From positions 1 through 37,490 of the forward strand of contig JAKOZI010000031.1 in NCBI GenBank assembly GCA_029780075.1: a stretch of 37,490 bases of DNA, read 5' to 3'. Positions within the stretch are counted from its first letter, which is position 1; each line of letters opens with the position of its first letter. This DNA comes from Pseudomonadota bacterium (lineage in GTDB: Bacteria; Pseudomonadota; Gammaproteobacteria; Burkholderiales; Rhodocyclaceae). Position numbers and translations under genes: made by a program. The notes under the pieces were generated by a model that was given only the letters and a program-made list of their open reading frames with translations, had not been told where the DNA came from and did not search any database. This document shows positions 32,295 through 37,490 of this stretch, one piece after another.

Positions 32295-32534
32295 ACTGCG
32301 GCGGCGTCGGGCGGCCGATCGAGTCCGCGGATCATGCCAATGCAGTGAGTTGATGGTGGCACTGCCGGTACTTTTTTCGCTGTGCCTTGTCCCAACGGCG
32401 CGTTTCTGAACGTCGGGGTGGCAACAGTCATTGCTCGGCCGCGTGGCACGGGCCTTCGCGGATGTCTGTGGACGCTATCCGTGACCAGTCCAACCCTTCA
32501 CATCAAGCGGTGGAGCCAACCCTGGAGACCTGAT

Positions 32535-34166
32535 ATGACCCGTTTCAGCCTGCGCACCCAAGTGCTGCTGGTGGCCATTTCCCTCGCCGGCGGCTTTCTG
32601 CTGTTTGGCGCCTGGACATCGCACACCATCAGCGAAACCAAGGTCGGCGGCCCCAATTATCTGCGCATCGTCCTCTACAAGGACCTGGTCGCGGACATCC
32701 TGCCGCCGCCAAACTACATCATCGAGTCGTACCTGACGACCCTGCACCTGTCTGATCCGGACCGGCGGGCCGAGCGCGACACCCTGCTTGCCAGGCTCGG
32801 ACAACTGCGTACGGACTACGACACACGCCACAAATTCTGGCTTGAGCAGCAGTTGCCCGAGGGCATCAAGACTCGCTTCCTGAACGACGCGCATAAAGCG
32901 TCGATACGGTTTTTCGAGATCGTGGACCAGCAGTTTCTTCCGGCGGTGAACGCCGGAGACGAGTCCGCTGTGCGCACCTCACTGAAACAGCTCGAAGTAC
33001 AGTATGCCGAGCACCGGAAGGCTATCGACGACGTGGTCTCCCTGAGTACCCGAGAACAGGAGGAGGTCGAAGCATTGACGGCCGCGGGCCTGCGCGACGA
33101 TCTATGGGTACTGCTGGCCGTATTTCTGTTTAGCGGCGGAGTCGCTGCGGCAGGCAACTACCTCTTTAGTCGTTCGCTGCTGAAGGGCATTGGTGAAGCG
33201 AAGCGACGACTCGGCGATCTGGCCAGCGGCGATCTCGCCCCCCAGACGAGCGTCAGCCGCCGCGCCGATGAAATTGGCGAACTGCTCCGTTCCATCGACG
33301 CGACCGGCGAAAAGCTGGCACAGACGGTCCGGCAGATTCGCGCTGCGGCGGAAACGCTGAGTGCTTCGGCGATGCGACTCTCGCAGACCATTGCCGGGGT
33401 CGCTGACGGCACGCACCGCCAGAATTCCGCGGTCAGTGCCATGGTCACCACGGTGGAGCAGATGTCGAGCGGCATCTCGGTGATGGCGGCACAGGCCGAT
33501 GCGGCGAAGAGCAAGGTGCAGCAGGCCGGAACCCGTTGCGATCAGGGAAGCACGGAAATCTCCACCACCGCCACGGTCGTGGAACGACTCGCGACCGACG
33601 TGCAGGAAACCGCCGATTCGATGCGGCGGCTGGGCGAACATTCCCGTGAGATTTCCGGCATCGTCGGGGTGATTCGCGAGATTGCCGACCAGACCAACCT
33701 GCTGGCACTGAACGCGGCGATCGAAGCCGCCCGTGCCGGTGAGCAGGGACGCGGCTTTGCGGTCGTTGCCGACGAGGTAAGAAAGCTCGCTGAACGCACG
33801 GCGCAATCGACCGACCGCATCGCGGCGATGATCACGCAGATCCAGTCCGGCGTCGAAGGCGCCGCCAAAGGAATGAGCGAGGGATCGGACAGAGCCCGCA
33901 TCAGCATCGATACCGTCCGCAGTGCCAGGACGACAATGGACGACATCGCTGCGGAAACCCGCCTGCTCGTCAGCGACATGCAGGCAATCGCGCAGGGGCT
34001 CGACGTGCAACGCCAGGGCAGCGGCGACATTGCTCTGGCGGTCGAACGCATGGCCAGCGGCGCCGAGGAGAACAGTACCGCCGCGCTGCAGGTTTCCGCC
34101 ACTGCCAACGACCTCGCCAACACGGCACGTCAGCTCCGCGAAGCGGTGCAGTTCCTGCGCACCTGA
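32535..34166 (+). CDS. Methyl-accepting chemotaxis protein
   Basis: This membrane chemoreceptor would control CheA and flagellar or pilus behaviour. The 543-aa protein has TM1 at about 9-27, a periplasmic, mostly helical ligand region (28-187) with a distinctive [19 protein letters not shown] segment, and TM2 at about 188-210. A HAMP linker (210-262) leads to the signalling domain. The hairpin tip that binds CheW/CheA is intact around 380-420 ([43 protein letters not shown]). No C-terminal CheR-tethering pentapeptide is seen. The start at 32535 has GGAG 8-9 nt upstream and gives a sensible N-terminal helix; upstream in-frame sequence is not protein-like. It diverges from tetR and may share that control region. 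The ligand is unknown. Confidence 0.93.
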   Translation: MTRFSLRTQVLLVAISLAGGFLLFGAWTSHTISETKVGGPNYLRIVLYKDLVADILPPPNYIIESYLTTLHLSDPDRRAERDTLLARLGQLRTDYDTRHKFWLEQQLPEGIKTRFLNDAHKASIRFFEIVDQQFLPAVNAGDESAVRTSLKQLEVQYAEHRKAIDDVVSLSTREQEEVEALTAAGLRDDLWVLLAVFLFSGGVAAAGNYLFSRSLLKGIGEAKRRLGDLASGDLAPQTSVSRRADEIGELLRSIDATGEKLAQTVRQIRAAAETLSASAMRLSQTIAGVADGTHRQNSAVSAMVTTVEQMSSGISVMAAQADAAKSKVQQAGTRCDQGSTEISTTATVVERLATDVQETADSMRRLGEHSREISGIVGVIREIADQTNLLALNAAIEAARAGEQGRGFAVVADEVRKLAERTAQSTDRIAAMITQIQSGVEGAAKGMSEGSDRARISIDTVRSARTTMDDIAAETRLLVSDMQAIAQGLDVQRQGSGDIALAVERMASGAEENSTAALQVSATANDLANTARQLREAVQFLRT

Positions 34167-34181
34167 CGAGCCTGGGAATGG

Positions 34182-34222
34182 CGGTGTTGTGCCAGCGCGA
34201 GAGTCGCTTTGGCACAACACCG
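34182..34222. terminator. Strong hairpin between convergent MCP and FAD-oxidoreductase genes
   Basis: A perfect 13-bp inverted repeat (CGGTGTTGTGCCA / TGGCACAACACCG) has a 15-nt loop. It fills most of the 61-bp gap between two convergent stop codons. It probably terminates transcription in both directions, although U-tracts are absent on both sides. Confidence 0.6.
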
Positions 34223-34227
34223 GCAAT

Positions 34228-35880
34228 CTACGCCAATGAAGACGTGAAGCGCGCACCGAGACGCCGCAGCGTTCGTTCGGCAGCCAGGACACCGCGGTAT
34301 TGCGCTTCTTCGAACAACGAAAAACCACTGACATCGGCGTGCGCAAAGCGCAGGTTTGTCCCGTCGACGGCAAAGCGCCGGCGTGCTGCGCCAGAGATCA
34401 GGCCGGGAACCGGCCGTGCCATGGCATGCCCGTTGCGAAAGACGTCGAGGCGTGTCGTCAACTGCCGGATATCGGGATGCGGTCGTTCCAGATCAGCCAG
34501 GATCTGTTCCGCCCATACTTCGCGTGCTGCGTCACGCAGCGCCTCCCTGCCCTGCTGCGGGCTCACCTCGTCGAGGGCGCGGTAGTAGGTGAGCACGGTC
34601 GGCCCGCGCCAGGCGCGCAGGTGTTGATGTGTAGCCACCACATAGCCGAGGCCGGGACTATCGTAAAGCACATTGTCCCAGGCCGGCGGGGCGCCGGCGC
34701 GGTCGTCCGGAAAGCGCGACAGCGTCAGGTTGGCGACCAGCCAGGGCGCGTAGCTGTAACTGCCGGCGGCGACCTTCAGCTCCGGGTAACCGGCGAAGAC
34801 TTTCGGCACCAGGAACAGTGGCGCGGCCCAGATCAGCTGCTCGGTGAGTACGCGCAGCGTACGACGCTCGTCGGGCAACCACAGGTGAACCTCGATACGA
34901 CGGCCGGCCGCTGGTGCGCTTCCGGCGGCAACGCGGAAGGCGAGAGCGCCGGTGAGCAATCGCGCCCCGACACGTTCGCGGATCGATCGCAGTAGCCCGT
35001 TGCTCAGCCAGGCGTTGCCTTCCGGCGCAGTGAGTACGCTGTCACTGGCTGCGTTCTGCGCCTCGCCGTCGCGGCAGGCAAAGTAATGGATACCGGCCCA
35101 GGCCGAAACCGCGGAGCTACCCGCCCCATAGTCGTCGCGGCAGGCATAGTTGACGTACCAGTGCAGATGCGGTGAATCCAGTCGCTGCGCCAGCAGCCAG
35201 TCGCGCATGCTCAACTGGTCGAGCGCCAGCAGTTCGGCCGAACGGCTCGACAACGCCATGGGCAAGGCGAAGGCACGCCGCCCGAGAGTGTCGCGCTGAC
35301 GCCGGAAAGCCGCCATCAGGTCGGCAAAGCGCTGATACTGTCCGCGTTCCGAGGCACCGACGCCGCTCTGAGGGAGCAGGCCTTCCTGCCAGCGGCCGTT
35401 TCGATAGAGCCGCTCCTGCGGAGTGGCGCACAGATAGCGCTCGTCATAGCTCGGCCTGACGGCACGCGGATCGCCCTGCAGCACGCCCAGTTCGGCGAGC
35501 AACTCGCGTACCGCCGTCGCTTCGCGCGTCGGTAGCGGCAGATAATGCGCGCCCCAGGGATAGGCGCTGATCGTGTTGCGACCGGCCCGTGAATTGCCCC
35601 CGGCTTCGCTCTCCAGGTCAACGATCAAGAAATCGGCGAAGCCCGACTTGGCCAGTTTCCAGCCAGCGGAAAGGCCGCCGATGCCGGCACCGACGATGAG
35701 CACCGGGACGTGCTGCGTGCTGTCGGGTGGCGCCAGGTCATGCGCAGGCAAACGATGCCCGAGGGCGAGCGAAGCTCCGAGCAGTTCGCCTGGCGGCAGG
35801 GACGTTGGCGTGCCGCGGCAGCCGAGCAGCGAGGCCGCACCGGCGATCCCCGCAGAGGCCATGAATTCGCGGCGGTCCAT
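34228..35880 (-). CDS. Tat-exported FAD-dependent amine-oxidase-like oxidoreductase, probable lipoprotein
   Basis: This 550-aa flavoprotein is probably exported folded with its FAD. The N-terminus MDRREFMASAGIAGAASLLGC combines a twin-arginine motif (R3-R4) with a lipobox (LLGC, C21), so it may be tethered to a membrane on the periplasmic side. The FAD-binding Rossmann motif is VLIVGAGIGGLSAGWKL (GAGIGG at 64-69), with E90 at the end of the second strand and the GGNS motif at 94-97. A C-terminal FAD-contact region includes RFAHADVSGFSLFEEAQYRG. It resembles the amine oxidase/phytoene desaturase superfamily. The gene starts 3 bp after the aminopropyltransferase stop, so the two are one operon. 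Oxidation of a polyamine-like product is a reasonable guess but unproven. Confidence 0.88.
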   Translation of the reverse strand: MDRREFMASAGIAGAASLLGCRGTPTSLPPGELLGASLALGHRLPAHDLAPPDSTQHVPVLIVGAGIGGLSAGWKLAKSGFADFLIVDLESEAGGNSRAGRNTISAYPWGAHYLPLPTREATAVRELLAELGVLQGDPRAVRPSYDERYLCATPQERLYRNGRWQEGLLPQSGVGASERGQYQRFADLMAAFRRQRDTLGRRAFALPMALSSRSAELLALDQLSMRDWLLAQRLDSPHLHWYVNYACRDDYGAGSSAVSAWAGIHYFACRDGEAQNAASDSVLTAPEGNAWLSNGLLRSIRERVGARLLTGALAFRVAAGSAPAAGRRIEVHLWLPDERRTLRVLTEQLIWAAPLFLVPKVFAGYPELKVAAGSYSYAPWLVANLTLSRFPDDRAGAPPAWDNVLYDSPGLGYVVATHQHLRAWRGPTVLTYYRALDEVSPQQGREALRDAAREVWAEQILADLERPHPDIRQLTTRLDVFRNGHAMARPVPGLISGAARRRFAVDGTNLRFAHADVSGFSLFEEAQYRGVLAAERTLRRLGARFTSSLA

Positions 35881-35883
35881 GCC

Positions 35884-37383
35884 CTAGCGAATCACCTGCC
35901 GCCACTCCTGTTCGAAGTAGCGCACCAGCACCTGACTGTTCAGACGGTTCACCTCGGTCTCGACACGCGCCATGTCCTTGGGAAACAGGAACAGGGCCGG
36001 AGTGGTATCGGCCGTCAGGAAGCGCGTGACCACCGCGTACGCCGGCGGTGGCCGATACGCGTGTCGCCCCGCCAGCACGAAACCCCATTCACCAAAGGAC
36101 GGCACCAGCGCATGGTAGGGTGTGACGAGCAGCCCGACACTCTCCAGCGTGGTGACCACACACCAGAACGACTGCCGGGCGTAGAGCGGCGAGGTGGACT
36201 GGATGACCGCCAGCGCATTGGCCGTCAGGTGTTTATCGAGCAGGCGATAGAAGGAAGCACTGTAGAGCTTGCCGATCGCAAAATTCGATGGATCGGGAAA
36301 ATCGACGACGACGAAATCGAAGAGATCGTCGTTGTCCTCGAGCCACTGTAGCGCATCGGCATTGACCACGCTGACCGTGCTCGAACGTAGCGCATCCTCG
36401 TTGAGCTTGCGTAACGGCGGTGCGCTGGCAAACAGTCGTGTCATTGCCGGATCGAGGTCGACCAGCGTCACCGACTCGATCTGCGGATACTTGAGAATCT
36501 CCCGCACGGCCAAACCGTCGCCGCCGCCGAGAACCAGCACGCGCCGCGCCGCCGGCAAAGTGGACAGCCCCGGATGCACCAGTGCTTCGTGATAGCGGTA
36601 CTCGTCGCGCGAACTGAACTGCAGGTTGTTGTTCAGATGCAGGCGCAGGTCGTCCTTCCAGCGCGTGACGACGATCCGCTGGTACGGCGTGCTCTCGGCA
36701 TGTACGATGTCATCGGCGTAGAGATGAGCCTCGGCCAGAGAAGTCAACTCGCCGGCTGCAGCGAAAGCGGCCAACAGCACGAGCATCGACGCCCCCCCTT
36801 GCACGCCTAGCCAGCCGACGTTGCGCAACTGCTCGCGAAACAGCCAGCAGGCCCAGAGAGCAACCGCAACGTTGAGCAGGCCGAACAGCAGGGCACTGCG
36901 CATCAGGCCCAGATGGGGCACCAGCACGACAGGAAAGAGAATCGAAACAGCGAGCGCGCCGAGGTAATCGAAGGTCAATACCTGCGAGACCAGATCCTTG
37001 AACGCCAGATCGCGTTCAAGAATGCGCATGATCAGCGGAATTTCCAGGCCGACGAGCACGCCGATGCCGACTACCGCCAGATACAGCGCCAGCTTGAAGG
37101 GCGCCGACGACCAGGCGAAGACAAAGAACAACCCTGCCGCCGAAAAGCCGCCGAAGACGCCGACCATCAATTCGACCTGGATGAAGCGTGCCACCAGTCG
37201 CCTTTCGACGTAGCGCGACAGCCACGATCCGACGCCCATGGCGAACAGATAGCTACCGATGACCGTCGAGAACTGGGTGACCGAATCGCCAAGAAGATAA
37301 CTCGCCAGTGCCCCGGCGATCAACTCGTAAGCCAGACCACACGAGGCAACAACGAATACCGAGAACAGCAGGGCGTGATTCAT
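35884..37383 (-). CDS. Integral-membrane aminopropyltransferase (spermidine-synthase-like)
   Basis: This 499-aa protein fuses about seven membrane helices (residues 1-215) to a spermidine-synthase-type methyltransferase-fold domain (about 230-450). The catalytic half has the LHLNNNLQFSSRDEYRYHEALVHP segment (DEYRYHE, 260-266), the decarboxylated-SAM site LVLGGGDGLAVREIL (GGGDG, 286-290) and VVVDFPDPSN (D361 and D364), matching the D-x-x-DP pattern of SpeE. Soluble spermidine synthases are about 290 aa and lack membrane helices, so this is a distinct membrane form whose acceptor is unknown. The ATG at 37383 was chosen over an in-frame TTG at 37404; neither has a strong ribosome binding site. 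Genes further upstream are outside the window. Confidence 0.9.
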   Translation of the reverse strand: MNHALLFSVFVVASCGLAYELIAGALASYLLGDSVTQFSTVIGSYLFAMGVGSWLSRYVERRLVARFIQVELMVGVFGGFSAAGLFFVFAWSSAPFKLALYLAVVGIGVLVGLEIPLIMRILERDLAFKDLVSQVLTFDYLGALAVSILFPVVLVPHLGLMRSALLFGLLNVAVALWACWLFREQLRNVGWLGVQGGASMLVLLAAFAAAGELTSLAEAHLYADDIVHAESTPYQRIVVTRWKDDLRLHLNNNLQFSSRDEYRYHEALVHPGLSTLPAARRVLVLGGGDGLAVREILKYPQIESVTLVDLDPAMTRLFASAPPLRKLNEDALRSSTVSVVNADALQWLEDNDDLFDFVVVDFPDPSNFAIGKLYSASFYRLLDKHLTANALAVIQSTSPLYARQSFWCVVTTLESVGLLVTPYHALVPSFGEWGFVLAGRHAYRPPPAYAVVTRFLTADTTPALFLFPKDMARVETEVNRLNSQVLVRYFEQEWRQVIR

Positions 37384-37490
37384 CGTTGCGAACCGGCTCG
37401 GCAAGCCATGCTCGGCGATCGCCGACCGTGGCTACCACAGCGCTGACGCGCCGCCCGCGCGGGTCTCATGCGGAGTCTGCCGGCATCGGC

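Overview
The window looks like a GC-rich betaproteobacterial chromosome, most probably Rhodocyclales and plausibly a Candidatus Accumulibacter-like organism. This rests on the core gene content and order (secA-argJ, apaG, rpe-gph-trpE, darP/mog/pmbA), on the many hybrid sensor kinases and on a TRAP transporter for small carboxylates. The genus is inferred from general familiarity, not from a database match.

Left end (1-5726), accessory block. An IS4/Tn5-type transposase gene, whose left IS end lies outside the window, abuts a minus-strand cluster. That cluster encodes a Uma2-family PD-(D/E)XK protein, a ribbon-helix-helix (ParD-like) protein and a large SNF2-type helicase with a C-terminal DUF3883 domain. 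The IS has inserted into the 3' end of the helicase gene, so the last residues and the stop codon of the helicase are supplied by the IS end. A 423-bp gene-free stretch then separates this block from core genes.

Core block (6150-18251). secA and argJ (+), apaG (-), then rpe-gph-trpE (+), with rpe and gph overlapping. trpE is followed not by trpG/trpD but by a large protein with a PilZ-like C-terminus. darP and mog overlap on the minus strand and face away from pmbA (TldE), which has a good extended -10 promoter.

Transport and signalling block (18252-34166). A Tat-exported TRAP binding protein (+) converges on its presumed membrane partners dctM/dctQ (-), with a bidirectional terminator between them. 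Divergent from dctQ are two tandem hybrid histidine kinases: one membrane-bound with four PAS domains, REC and Hpt, and one soluble with a PocR sensor and REC. Neither has a DNA-binding output partner in the window. A tetR-adaptor-RND pump operon (-) follows, with ATGA overlaps at both junctions and a perfect 20-bp operator lying just downstream of a near-consensus sigma-70 promoter. A methyl-accepting chemotaxis protein gene diverges from it.

Right end (34228-37490). A two-gene minus-strand operon encodes an integral-membrane aminopropyltransferase (spermidine-synthase fold) and a Tat-exported, probably lipid-anchored FAD oxidoreductase. It may be the downstream part of a larger membrane or polyamine-linked cluster beyond the window edge. 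This pair and the interrupted Uma2/RHH/helicase cluster are the least understood parts of the window. No tRNA, rRNA or CRISPR array was seen.
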